Shown: in pieces, positions 1 through 6,465 of the stretch
Position numbering within the stretch: position 1 is the stretch's first letter
Layout: each line of letters starts with the position of its first letter
Source: an uncultured Bacteroidales bacterium
GTDB taxonomy: Bacteria > Bacteroidota > Bacteroidia > Bacteroidales > F082
Assembly: GCA_937877465.1 (NCBI GenBank)
Contig: CALFIT010000029.1
Location: 1-14,033, forward strand
Length of the DNA: 14,033 nucleotides
Direction of reading: 5' to 3'
Position numbers and translations under genes: made by a program
Notes under the pieces: model-generated
Seen by the model: the letters and a program-made list of their open reading frames with translations, nothing else
Told to the model about the DNA's origin: nothing
Database searches by the model: none

Positions 1-29
1 GCTGCCGCAGATCCAAAAGGCGATGCGTT

Positions 30-61
30 TTTCGCATTTCCCGGAAAAAGTTGTACCTTTG
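30..61 (+). promoter_or_regulatory. Bacteroidetes-type promoter of the AlbA_2 regulator
   Basis: The -7 element TACCTTTG lies at 54-61, matching the Bacteroidetes consensus TAnnTTTG. A weak -33 element (TTTC, 3 of 4 matches) sits 20 bases upstream at 30-33. A small perfect inverted repeat, atgcg at 23-27 and cgcat at 33-37 with a T5 loop, overlaps the -33 position and could be an operator for the downstream HTH protein. Transcription would start a few bases after 61, leaving a short leader before the ATG at 85. Confidence 0.6.
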
Positions 62-84
62 CCAACCGAAATCGAAAAGGAAAA

Positions 85-1413
85 ATGACGGAAAGTCAGC
101 ACATAGAGTTCAAGCGGAAGTGGAAGGATGAGTATCTGGAATACGTCAGCGGCTTTGCCAACGCGCAGGGCGGCACCTTGTTTGTTGGCATCGACGACGG
201 AGGCGATGTGTGCGGTGTTGACAACGCGAAGTCGCTGTTGGAGAAAATCCCCAACCAAATCTTCCAAACGATGGGAATTGTGGCGGAGGTGAACTTGCAT
301 ACCGAAAACGGGTTGGAATACCTGTCGGTTTCCGTGAAGCCCTCTTCCCAGCCGATTTCTTATCGGGGGAAGTACTATTTCCGTTCAGGCTCCACCTTGC
401 AGGAGTTGAACGGTACGGCGCTGCGTGATTTCCTTTTCGACAAGTTGGGCATCACCTTTGAGGATGCGCCGAATGAACGGGCCACGATGGACGACATCGA
501 CCGCGACGCGGTTGATTTCTTTCTGCGTAGTGCCGTGGCCGCTGGACGTATCGGAAGCGAGACTTTGCGCGACACGACGGAGAAGGTGCTTCGCAACCTG
601 GATTTGGTCACCGAGGACGGCAAACTGAAAAACGCCGCCGTGCTGCTGTTCGGAAAGAATCCGCAGCGTTTCTTCATCAGTTCACGATTCCGCTTGGGAC
701 GTTTCGGCAGCCGCCCATCGGATTTGATTTTCCAAGATGAGGTGAACGGCAACATACTGCAGATGGCCGACCGTGTGATTTGGCTTTTGCGCAGCAAATA
801 TCTGCGGACGCCTGTCCGATACGAGGGCTTGCACCGCATAGAGGACTTGGAGATTCCAGAACCCGCCATGCGCGAACTGGTTTACAACGCCATCGTGCAT
901 CGCGACTATTTTGGCACCGACACGCAGATGAAAGTATATGACGACCACATCTGGCTATGGAACGCCGGCGAGCTGCCCAACGGCTACAACACGGAGAAAC
1001 TGCTGAAAGAGCACCTTTCCATTCCCCGCAACAAGTTGATTGCTGGCGTGTTCTACAAGGCCGGCCTCATCGAGAACTGGGGGCGCGGCTTCGACAAGGT
1101 AGTCAGCGGCTTTGAAGCGGCAGGACTTCCCTTGCCGACCGTTGAGAACGACTTTGGCGGCACTTCCGTACATATCCAGCGTAAGATGGAGAAAACTCTG
1201 CCCGATGTTGAAACCTTGGACATTACCGACAGGCAGAAGCGGATAGTTGCCTTGCTTGCTGAGAATCCGAAAAAGACAGCCTCAGAATTGGCTGGAGACT
1301 TGTCTGTGACAGAACGAACTGCACTGACCGATTTGGCGGCTTTGCAGGAAAAACATATTATCAAAAGGATTGGAAGTAAAAAAAATGGGTACTGGGAGAT
1401 AACCGTTTCATAG
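85..1413 (+). CDS. AlbA_2 (Schlafen-like) / ATPase-like / winged-helix regulator
   Basis: This 442-residue protein belongs to the COG2865 group, often annotated as ATP-binding protein or transcriptional regulator. The N-terminus (about residues 4-115) is an AlbA_2/Schlafen-like nucleic-acid-binding domain, shown by ESQHIEFKRKW and FANAQGGTLFVGIDD. The middle (about 260-350) carries the GHKL-like ATPase block with RELVYNAIVHRDY and an N-rich strand-loop region (WNAGELPNGYN, NWGRGFDKV). The C-terminus (about 380-442) is a winged helix: DRQKRIVALLAENPKKTASE, then a recognition-helix region, ending GYWEI as is usual in the family. The start at ATG 85 is supported by the A/G-rich GGAAAAA just upstream and the promoter at 30-61. 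Proteins of this type regulate transcription or sit in defence neighbourhoods; the exact role is unknown. An A8 run at 1378-1385 near the 3' end could shift the frame (see findings). Confidence 0.88.
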   Translation: MTESQHIEFKRKWKDEYLEYVSGFANAQGGTLFVGIDDGGDVCGVDNAKSLLEKIPNQIFQTMGIVAEVNLHTENGLEYLSVSVKPSSQPISYRGKYYFRSGSTLQELNGTALRDFLFDKLGITFEDAPNERATMDDIDRDAVDFFLRSAVAAGRIGSETLRDTTEKVLRNLDLVTEDGKLKNAAVLLFGKNPQRFFISSRFRLGRFGSRPSDLIFQDEVNGNILQMADRVIWLLRSKYLRTPVRYEGLHRIEDLEIPEPAMRELVYNAIVHRDYFGTDTQMKVYDDHIWLWNAGELPNGYNTEKLLKEHLSIPRNKLIAGVFYKAGLIENWGRGFDKVVSGFEAAGLPLPTVENDFGGTSVHIQRKMEKTLPDVETLDITDRQKRIVALLAENPKKTASELAGDLSVTERTALTDLAALQEKHIIKRIGSKKNGYWEITVS

Positions 1414-1414
1414 T

Positions 1415-1457
1415 AAATTTCAGGATAAATTTCAGGATAAATTTCAGGATAAATTTC
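1415..1457 (+). repeat. 12-bp tandem repeat, about 3.6 copies
   Basis: The unit aaatttcaggat occurs at 1415-1426, 1427-1438 and 1439-1450 with no mismatches, and a partial copy (aaatttc) follows at 1451-1457. It begins two bases after the stop codon of the AlbA_2 gene. Twelve is a multiple of three, so copy-number change keeps reading frame. One forward frame (codons starting at 1413) is open from the A8 run at 1378-1385 through the repeat to TGA at 1503-1505 and would read INFR repeats. The opposite strand reads EIYP repeats. Confidence 0.9.
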
Positions 1458-1559
1458 GTAGTAAATGGCATAATAAACAATTTGAACCAAAAAGATATTG
1501 AATGAAGTAAAGAAGTTAAACTAACATATTATAAACCAAGCGTTTGCTATTTGTCTATT

Positions 1560-1676
1560 CGCAGTGAAACGTAGGAAATTTCAAGAATGTGCAAATAATG
1601 ATAAAGCAAGAGCAACGTCCCGTTTATGCGGGCGACTTGTCTTATCATTTGGTGCATTTCCTACGACCACACTGCG
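1560..1676 (+). ncRNA. Long imperfect hairpin (candidate structured leader or small RNA)
   Basis: The arms pair as a nested series: 1560-1566 with 1670-1676 (7 bp), 1570-1579 with 1656-1665 (10 bp), 1597-1604 with 1642-1649 (8 bp), 1607-1610 with 1636-1639 (4 bp), and 1619-1622 with 1629-1632 (4 bp) closing a six-base loop at 1623-1628. Small internal loops and one bulge at 1580-1590 separate the helices. The outer arm 1670-1676 is shared with the terminator at 1671-1699, so the two folds exclude each other. It lies in the 334-base gap between the AlbA_2 gene and the HAD gene. No known riboswitch class is recognised. A MITE-like palindrome is an alternative; no target-site duplication is apparent. 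Confidence 0.55.
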
Positions 1677-1699
1677 AGCAAGTTTGCCCGCAGTTTTTT
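1671..1699 (+). terminator. Rho-independent terminator ahead of the HAD-PRTase-DprA operon
   Basis: The stem pairs 1671-1681 (actgcgagcaa) with 1684-1694 (ttgcccgcagt), 11 positions with one A/C mismatch, and the run of T at 1694-1699 follows directly. It ends 48 bases before the ATG proposed for the HAD gene. It may end a small RNA starting near 1560, or act as an attenuator for the operon, since the upstream strand at 1560-1566 competes for the same 5' arm. Confidence 0.7.
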
Positions 1700-1747
1700 G
1701 TCGTAGATGTCGGATATGAAAGATGGCAACGCATAATCGAAAGAATT

Positions 1748-2296
1748 ATGCAAAAGGACAAACAATATGTTTTTGTATTCGATTTGGACAATACATTGGT
1801 AAAGACCAATCGAGCAAATAATGAATCATACAGAGATGCGATTCTCTCGGTAGTGGGTGATGATGTAACAATCAAGAAGAGTAGGTTTACCCGCAATGAT
1901 TTGTTGACTATTCGGCCCAATCTGTCACCTGTTCAAATTACAAAGATTGTAGAAGCTAAAGAGGCTTGTTATTCAAAACATTTGGCAGAAACCATTCGGA
2001 ATGAAGAACTTGTAAAGAGGTTGCTATTATTGAAGGAGTTTGGCTGCGAAACAGTTTTGGCAACTGAATGCCACAGAAAAAGGGCGCAAGCTGTTTGTGA
2101 GTATCATTCACTAACACTCCTATTTCGCAAACAATTCTTTAACGAAGATCTTGGCGACAAAAACAAATACCAATTCTTGGAATCTATTGGCATTTCTTTG
2201 GAATCGGTTGTGTTGTTTGAAAACGAACAATCGGAAATCCGTAAAGCAATTCAATATGGACTATTTGAAAATCAAATAATTAAAGTTAAATTCTAA
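1748..2296 (+). CDS. HAD-like hydrolase of the PRTase-DprA operon
   Basis: With the start at ATG 1748 the product has 182 residues. HAD motif I is clear: DLDNTL at residues 12-17 right after a hydrophobic strand. A motif II-like Thr lies in TVLATECH, a motif III Lys in GDKNKYQF, and the motif IV strand VVLF is followed by ENEQSEI where most HADs have two acidic residues, so the metal site is unusual. The frame is open upstream to a GTG at 1589, but those codons run through the long hairpin and terminator, and the HAD fold begins naturally a few residues after ATG 1748, so the shorter start is preferred. The PRTase gene follows after 11 bases. Role inferred: phosphatase acting on a nucleotide or sugar phosphate made or consumed by the PRTase. 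Base composition is AT-richer than the genes to either side. Confidence 0.8.
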   Translation: MQKDKQYVFVFDLDNTLVKTNRANNESYRDAILSVVGDDVTIKKSRFTRNDLLTIRPNLSPVQITKIVEAKEACYSKHLAETIRNEELVKRLLLLKEFGCETVLATECHRKRAQAVCEYHSLTLLFRKQFFNEDLGDKNKYQFLESIGISLESVVLFENEQSEIRKAIQYGLFENQIIKVKF

Positions 2297-2307
2297 AACA
2301 TTACATC

Positions 2308-2970
2308 ATGTATCAATTCACTATTAAAGCCAATGAAAGTTTTCGTTGGTGGGACAGAAAAGAAAAAGTGTGTTGCTTAGAAACAGACACTTCGGCCTTT
2401 TACCATGCTGCATATTGCGGTGGAGGAAATTGGAAACAGGATGGTACTATCGAGAATCTGATTTGTACGCTAAAAAACGACAGGACACCTTATTTGGATA
2501 GAGTGTTGTCGAAAACCTGTAGTAGATTGGAAGAAATCCTATCGGAAGACTTACCTCAAATTTCGAGAATATACAACACGCGATTCACCGTTTGTGTCGT
2601 ACCAAGAGCAAAGCACGAGAATCATTATGCTCCCAATCAATTGTTATTTAGAAACACCGTGAGTAATTATGTAAGGAGAACAAATATGTTTGAAGATGGA
2701 ACTCATAACATAATACGACATACTGACACCATAACTACGCATAGTGCCAGAAGCGGGAATGGGGGCAATGGTTCGATGCCATATAAAGGCATAACAACGA
2801 ACACATGCAATATCTCAAACATTCAAGGCAAGAATATCTTGCTTATTGATGATTTATACACAAAGCACATTTGCATAGATGAAGACGCAATTCAAGCACT
2901 TTACGATAAAGGAGCAAGAAGCGTCGTTTTTTATTCCGTAGGAAAAACTGTAAGCATGTCAAATTATTGA
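2308..2970 (+). CDS. ComF-like phosphoribosyltransferase
   Basis: This 220-residue protein shows the type I PRTase core. The strand and acidic pair NILLIDDLYT at residues 176-185 match the PRPP-binding motif, but the usual small-residue loop (TTGAT type) is replaced by TKHICIDEDA. An upstream VVPRAK segment (97-102) followed by QLLF (111-114) resembles the ComF-type arrangement. The N-terminal 90 residues contain several Cys and Trp residues and match no domain I can name. It lies 11 bases after the HAD gene and 32 bases before the DprA-like gene, all co-oriented, so co-transcription is likely. Expected chemistry is PRPP-dependent transfer to or from a base-like acceptor; the changed loop may alter PRPP binding. 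Substrate unknown. Confidence 0.8.
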   Translation: MYQFTIKANESFRWWDRKEKVCCLETDTSAFYHAAYCGGGNWKQDGTIENLICTLKNDRTPYLDRVLSKTCSRLEEILSEDLPQISRIYNTRFTVCVVPRAKHENHYAPNQLLFRNTVSNYVRRTNMFEDGTHNIIRHTDTITTHSARSGNGGNGSMPYKGITTNTCNISNIQGKNILLIDDLYTKHICIDEDAIQALYDKGARSVVFYSVGKTVSMSNY

Positions 2971-3002
2971 TTTAAATTTGCAAACATAAAATAATCGAAG
3001 CC

Positions 3003-3929
3003 ATGATTTACACAGAAAACGCACTCAACATCCTAACAGTAAGGGCTTTCCCGCAAAAAGGCCCAGCATGGATTCACAAAAACCTGAAAGGCAATGAATC
3101 TGTCGACACCCTTTGTCGCGTCCTTGAAACACACGAATTTGAATTCTGCAAAATACGGAATAGGATTCAACAGGCCATTGAAAAACTGGAAGATTCCATT
3201 GATGGCGTTGTAGCCATTGGCGACAGAGACTTTCCACAAATAAGAGGCAATGTGAAAGCGGCAGACAAGCCGTTTGCTTTGTTTTACAAAGGAAATCTTG
3301 ATTTGTTGCAAACAACGAACCTGAACATTGCTGTTATAGGTGTGCTTAATCCCGATGAAAAGGTCGAATTGACCGAAACCATGGTAACCAAGGAAATCCT
3401 GAATCATGGGGCAACGATAATAAGTGGCTTGGCTTGGGGATGTGACAGTATTGCCCATAAAACAGCATTGGAAAACGAGGGGAAAACCGTTGCAATATTA
3501 CCCAGCCCTTTAAGTGGAATCATCCCAAAGGAAAACACCGATTTGGCAAATCAGATTGTTGACCAAGGAGGGCTTTTGGTCAGTGAATACTATGAAAGCC
3601 CAAAGAGCAAAAATGACATGATCAGCAGATTTGTTGTGCGCGACAGATTGCAGGCCTTGTTTTCTGACGCTGTACTCTTGGCGGCAAGTTACGCCCCAAA
3701 CAATATGGGACTTGATAGCGGTTCACGACACGCAATGGGGAAGGCAAAAGATTATGGAATTAAGCGAGCGGTAATTTACAATGAGACAAAACACAAGGAT
3801 AATCCAATGTACGACCTAAACCGACAAATTTTAAGGGAAGACAATAGTGTGATTCGTATTGATTCTGTAAACATGAAAGAAAAGATAAAATATTTGGTTA
3901 CAAAACAAACCTCACAAAGTCTATTTTGA
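3003..3929 (+). CDS. DprA/Smf-like Rossmann-fold protein
   Basis: This 308-residue protein is a divergent DprA (DNA-processing A). The family features seen are a YKG-type strand before the fold (residues 95-97), SGLAWGCDSIAH (141-152, family SGLA-GID--AH), IPKEN at 174-178 (family YP--N), SEY (194-196) and FVVRDR (210-215, family FP-RNR with Asn changed to Asp). The GTR/GSR segment after the first strand is replaced by VIGVLNP. There is no obvious C-terminal winged helix. Housekeeping DprA loads RecA on incoming ssDNA; this paralogue, tied to a PRTase and a HAD gene, more likely senses or processes a nucleotide or DNA ligand with the Rossmann pocket (inference). It ends the operon; a stable hairpin follows at 3962-4015. 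Confidence 0.85.
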   Translation: MIYTENALNILTVRAFPQKGPAWIHKNLKGNESVDTLCRVLETHEFEFCKIRNRIQQAIEKLEDSIDGVVAIGDRDFPQIRGNVKAADKPFALFYKGNLDLLQTTNLNIAVIGVLNPDEKVELTETMVTKEILNHGATIISGLAWGCDSIAHKTALENEGKTVAILPSPLSGIIPKENTDLANQIVDQGGLLVSEYYESPKSKNDMISRFVVRDRLQALFSDAVLLAASYAPNNMGLDSGSRHAMGKAKDYGIKRAVIYNETKHKDNPMYDLNRQILREDNSVIRIDSVNMKEKIKYLVTKQTSQSLF

Positions 3930-3961
3930 TTCTCGAACAACTTGTTACTTAGTTCTCACAT

Positions 3962-4015
3962 AAATTTTCCCCGTCCCCATCTCGCCCCTTTTACGAGTTT
4001 CGGACGGGGAAATTT
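3962..4015 (+). terminator. Stable nested stem-loop after the DprA-like gene, probable terminator
   Basis: A perfect 11-bp stem pairs 3966-3976 (tttccccgtcc) with 4002-4012, and ctcg at 3981-3984 can pair with cgag at 3994-3997 inside the loop. The stem is flanked by AAAT on the left and ATTT on the right, so it could terminate in both directions, though the T-run is short. It separates the plus-strand operon from the patatin gene and lies just downstream of the minus-strand cupin fossil. Confidence 0.6.
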
Positions 4016-4033
4016 CGCCTAAATCTCCTCTCA

Positions 4034-4084
4034 CTATTTCACTTTCCCATGCTCTTCCTCCGTCACAGCCTCAAGCCGCCTCTT
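4034..4084 (-). pseudogene. 3'-end fossil of a second CMD-cupin gene
   Basis: Read on the minus strand, the codons just before the TAG at 4034-4036 give LEAVTEEEHGKVK. The intact cupin gene ends LEAVTDEHYDKLK, the same length to its stop. The DNA is identical over 19 bases (4059-4077 and 5201-5219). Upstream of these codons similarity vanishes and the patatin promoter occupies the space. It is a remnant of a paralogue or a duplicated gene end, not a functional gene. Confidence 0.75.
4059..4077 (+). repeat. Direct repeat, left copy (cupin 3' end)
   Basis: tccgtcacagcctcaagcc recurs exactly at 5201-5219 in the same orientation, 1142 bp away. The pair brackets the whole patatin gene with its promoter. 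Confidence 0.9.
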
Positions 4085-4102
4085 TTTTTCTAATGCGCCG
4101 CT

Positions 4103-4134
4103 TTTGCATATTACGGCAAATTTCTATACCTTTG
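4103..4134 (+). promoter_or_regulatory. Promoter of the patatin gene
   Basis: TTTG at 4103-4106 and TACCTTTG at 4127-4134 with a 20-base spacer match the Bacteroidetes sigma-ABfr consensus well. The start codon at 4179 follows after about 45 bases. Confidence 0.75.
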
Positions 4135-4178
4135 CGCATTGTTACAAGTAAGGTGTAAAAATAACAATTGATGATGCC

Positions 4179-5111
4179 ATGATGCAAAAAGGAACAAAAT
4201 CTCCCAAATATCACATCGGTGTCGCTTTCAGTGGTGGCGGAGCCAAAGCTGCGGCGCATTGTGGGGCATTGCAGGCACTGCATGAATTTGGCATCCGTCC
4301 GGATGTCGTCTCCGGCACCAGCGCCGGAGCCCTCGTGGCTACACTCTATTCGTCAGGCTTCTCGCCAACAAAGATGATCGAGATGTTTCAAGGGATGAAC
4401 TTCTTCAAGGATATCGTTACTCCGAGTGTGCCTAAAGGTGGCTTGTTCGACTCGCGCCCTCTTGTGGAACTGCTTCGGAAAAACCTGCCCTATACGCGTC
4501 TTGAGGAGTTGCCTGTCCCGACGTTCCTCGTGGCGTCCGACTTGGAACATGGTGTGCCAAAGGTGTTTGCAAAAGGCGAGATTGCTCCGAGGGTGGTCGC
4601 CTCGTGCTCCATCCCCGTCATCTTCCAACCCATGAGCATCAACGGGATTCATTATGTGGACGGAGGCGCATTCCAAAACCTCCCGGTGTCGGCTATCCGG
4701 CAGAAGTGCGAAAAAGTCATCGCTCTAAGCCTCAACCATCTGGAGGAAGACAAATACAAGGACAACCTCGTCTCGGTAGCTTACCGGTCGTTTTTGATGA
4801 TGATGGTCTCGAATGTCGCCGCCGACAGCGCTCAAGCGGATACTTTCATCGAACTCGACACTTACGGCTGCACTGCTTACGACATGTCACGTATTGAGGA
4901 ACTTTTCTTCAGAGGCTACGACAGTGCGGTGAAGGCCTTGGAAGAACAGGGCTGTCAGCGTGTCTTGCCCAAGGAGAATGTCACTTTCCCTAAGAAAAAG
5001 CGCCAAAAAGACGACGACAAGTCGCATGAGGAGATTTTCCATAACACAGTGGCGAAAGGTGTCGCTGCCCTCAAGGCAATCAAGAAACCGGTGAGGAAAA
5101 AGAAACCATGA
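4179..5111 (+). CDS. Patatin-like phospholipase (RssA-like)
   Basis: This 310-residue protein is a serine acyl hydrolase of the patatin family. The oxyanion-hole glycines are in FSGGGAKA (residues 17-24), the nucleophile is Ser48 in GTSAG (46-50), and the catalytic Asp161 is in VDGGAF. Conserved SCSIPVIFQP precedes the Asp as is usual for bacterial RssA/YlbK-type members. No signal peptide is seen, so it is probably cytoplasmic or membrane-peripheral; the last 60 residues are strongly basic (KKKRQK near 264, VRKKKP at the end), perhaps for lipid or nucleic-acid contact. The start may be ATG 4179 or the adjacent ATG 4182. It has its own promoter and converges with the cupin gene, leaving 64 bases between stops. 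The whole unit lies between two direct repeats. No cyclase or other immune partner is adjacent. Confidence 0.92.
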   Translation: MMQKGTKSPKYHIGVAFSGGGAKAAAHCGALQALHEFGIRPDVVSGTSAGALVATLYSSGFSPTKMIEMFQGMNFFKDIVTPSVPKGGLFDSRPLVELLRKNLPYTRLEELPVPTFLVASDLEHGVPKVFAKGEIAPRVVASCSIPVIFQPMSINGIHYVDGGAFQNLPVSAIRQKCEKVIALSLNHLEEDKYKDNLVSVAYRSFLMMMVSNVAADSAQADTFIELDTYGCTAYDMSRIEELFFRGYDSAVKALEEQGCQRVLPKENVTFPKKKRQKDDDKSHEEIFHNTVAKGVAALKAIKKPVRKKKP

Positions 5112-5175
5112 CCAAGATTCTGTAGTCCTGCGGCCTCATGCTCACGGGCGATGGCGCGGATAAGGAAAGCCATGC

Positions 5176-6285
5176 TCATTTCAATTTGTCATAGTGCTCA
5201 TCCGTCACAGCCTCAAGCCATTCGTTGCTGTTGCCGGGCTGAACGTTGGTGTGGTAGGTGAGGTGTTGCATCCAGCTGTCCTTGGCGGCACCGTGCCAGT
5301 GCTTCACGCCTTCGGGGACGGCGATGACCACACCAGGCTTCAGTTCCACAGGCTCCTTGCCCCATTCCTGATACCAGCCGCGACCGCTCACGCAGATGAG
5401 CATCTGCACGGCGCCGTGGTGGATGTGCCAGTTGTTGCGGCATCCCGGCTCGAAGGTGACGTTGCAAAGGCCGCTTTGGTCGAGGACGGCCAAGTAGCTG
5501 TTGCCCACGAAATATTGTGCGTAGGCTGTGTTAGGCTCGCCAAGCGGCCAAACAGAGGGGGAGGATGGCATCGTCTGCCCGTTAACCACCGTAGCGATAG
5601 CAGCCTCGGCGCGAGAGGCTTCCGACAGGAGACCATTGGCTTTCAGTGCAGCAGGGATGGCGTTGAGTTGTTCTTGCGTCAAACCCATGTTCAAGGCGCC
5701 GCGCACGTGGGCCTGCAACTGCGGCATCACGTTCTCCAATCCGCTCAAAGCGCTGACGGTGATGAGTTCGCGGTCGGCGAAGGTAAGGTTGTCGCGGGCA
5801 AAGATGTCGCCGAAAAGATGGGCTTTCAGGTAATAGTCCTCGGCGGGAGAGAAGGCGTAGTTGAACGGCTGTCCGGTGACTTGGGTCTGCACCTCGGTGC
5901 CTTGCTTCAAGGCGTTATAGTCGCTTGGCAAGGGTGAGGCATCCAGGCCTTCGAGGGTGGTCTTGCCTTCAGCTTTGCGTTGGTCAATCACCTTTTGCAG
6001 GGTGCTCAAAGCGTTCAGCGAGCGCGGGAAGCCCGTGTAAGCATAGAGTTGCGAGAGAGCCTCTTTCACTTGGCTGACCGTCAGGCCGGCATCTAATCCC
6101 TCGTTGATGGCATGGGCCAAGGCGGCATAGTCGGCTTTGGCTTCGTTGCAGGCGATGGCGGCCATGCTGACCGCCTGCTTGTTGTTGAAACTCAGTGTGT
6201 TCATCTCTTTTTTGGTTTCCGTTTTGCTGCCACAAGAAGCCATCATCGTGACCATTGCGGCGAGAATTAATGTTTTTTTATTCAT
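5176..6285 (-). CDS. Carboxymuconolactone decarboxylase-like plus cupin lipoprotein
   Basis: This 369-residue protein has a hydrophobic N-terminus ending MMASC (Cys18), a plausible lipobox, so an envelope location is likely. Two alpha-helical CMD-like repeats follow (about residues 40-100 and 150-215: GLTVSQVKEALSQLYAYTGF and SALSGLENVMPQLQAHVRGA); the AhpD CxxC is missing. The C-terminal cupin (about 260-350) has metal ligands His287 and His289 in NNWHIHHGAVQ and His329/His331 in GVKHWHG, with strand GRGWYQEW. Such CMD-cupin fusions are common beside aldo/keto reductases, flavodoxins and short-chain dehydrogenases in Bacteroidales; the substrate is unknown. A fossil of a second copy's 3' end lies at 4034-4084. 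Confidence 0.88.
   Translation of the reverse strand: MNKKTLILAAMVTMMASCGSKTETKKEMNTLSFNNKQAVSMAAIACNEAKADYAALAHAINEGLDAGLTVSQVKEALSQLYAYTGFPRSLNALSTLQKVIDQRKAEGKTTLEGLDASPLPSDYNALKQGTEVQTQVTGQPFNYAFSPAEDYYLKAHLFGDIFARDNLTFADRELITVSALSGLENVMPQLQAHVRGALNMGLTQEQLNAIPAALKANGLLSEASRAEAAIATVVNGQTMPSSPSVWPLGEPNTAYAQYFVGNSYLAVLDQSGLCNVTFEPGCRNNWHIHHGAVQMLICVSGRGWYQEWGKEPVELKPGVVIAVPEGVKHWHGAAKDSWMQHLTYHTNVQPGNSNEWLEAVTDEHYDKLK
5201..5219 (+). repeat. Direct repeat, right copy (inside cupin 3' end)
   Basis: Exact copy of 4059-4077; here it encodes, on the minus strand, the LEAVTD residues near the end of the intact cupin gene. Confidence 0.9.
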
Positions 6286-6331
6286 ATTTCGATAATTTCA
6301 AAAGCCATATATCCCGTAGTTTTTCCCAGTG

Positions 6332-6339
6332 CAAAAATA
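6332..6339 (-). promoter_or_regulatory. -7 element of the cupin lipoprotein gene
   Basis: CAAAAATA on the plus strand is TATTTTTG on the minus strand, a full TAnnTTTG match 47 bases upstream of the start codon. No TTTG lies at the expected distance; the nearest (6351-6354) is too close. Confidence 0.45.
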
Positions 6340-6465
6340 TAAGAAATCAGCAAAAGAGGACTTACCCATTTTACGGATTGTTTTACACAAGATTCTTCTC
6401 CTGACTTTGACAGTCTAATAAATGAGGTTTTATAAATGGTTAATAATCTGATGTTTATAAAATTT

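Noticed and set aside
1415..1457. Possible CRISPR array.
   Set aside because: The 12-bp units are contiguous with no spacers and no cas genes are present.
3003..3929. Housekeeping natural-transformation DprA.
   Set aside because: Missing GTR motif, altered FxxRNR motif and no winged helix, and linkage with HAD and PRTase genes rather than topA, suggest a paralogue with another role.
4179..5111. Patatin as a CBASS effector.
   Set aside because: No nucleotidyltransferase, HORMA or TRIP13 gene is adjacent, and the gene has its own promoter in a different context.
4955..5179. Minus-strand frame beginning with an ATGA overlap at the cupin stop (MSMAFLIRAIAREHEAAG).
   Set aside because: Only the first about 23 codons are outside the patatin gene; the rest is antisense of patatin. 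The opening looks protein-like but is too short to support as a gene.
5194..5937. 247-codon plus-strand open frame opposite the cupin lipoprotein.
   Set aside because: The minus strand has a clear signal peptide, CMD and cupin motifs; the plus frame has no domain and typical antisense composition.
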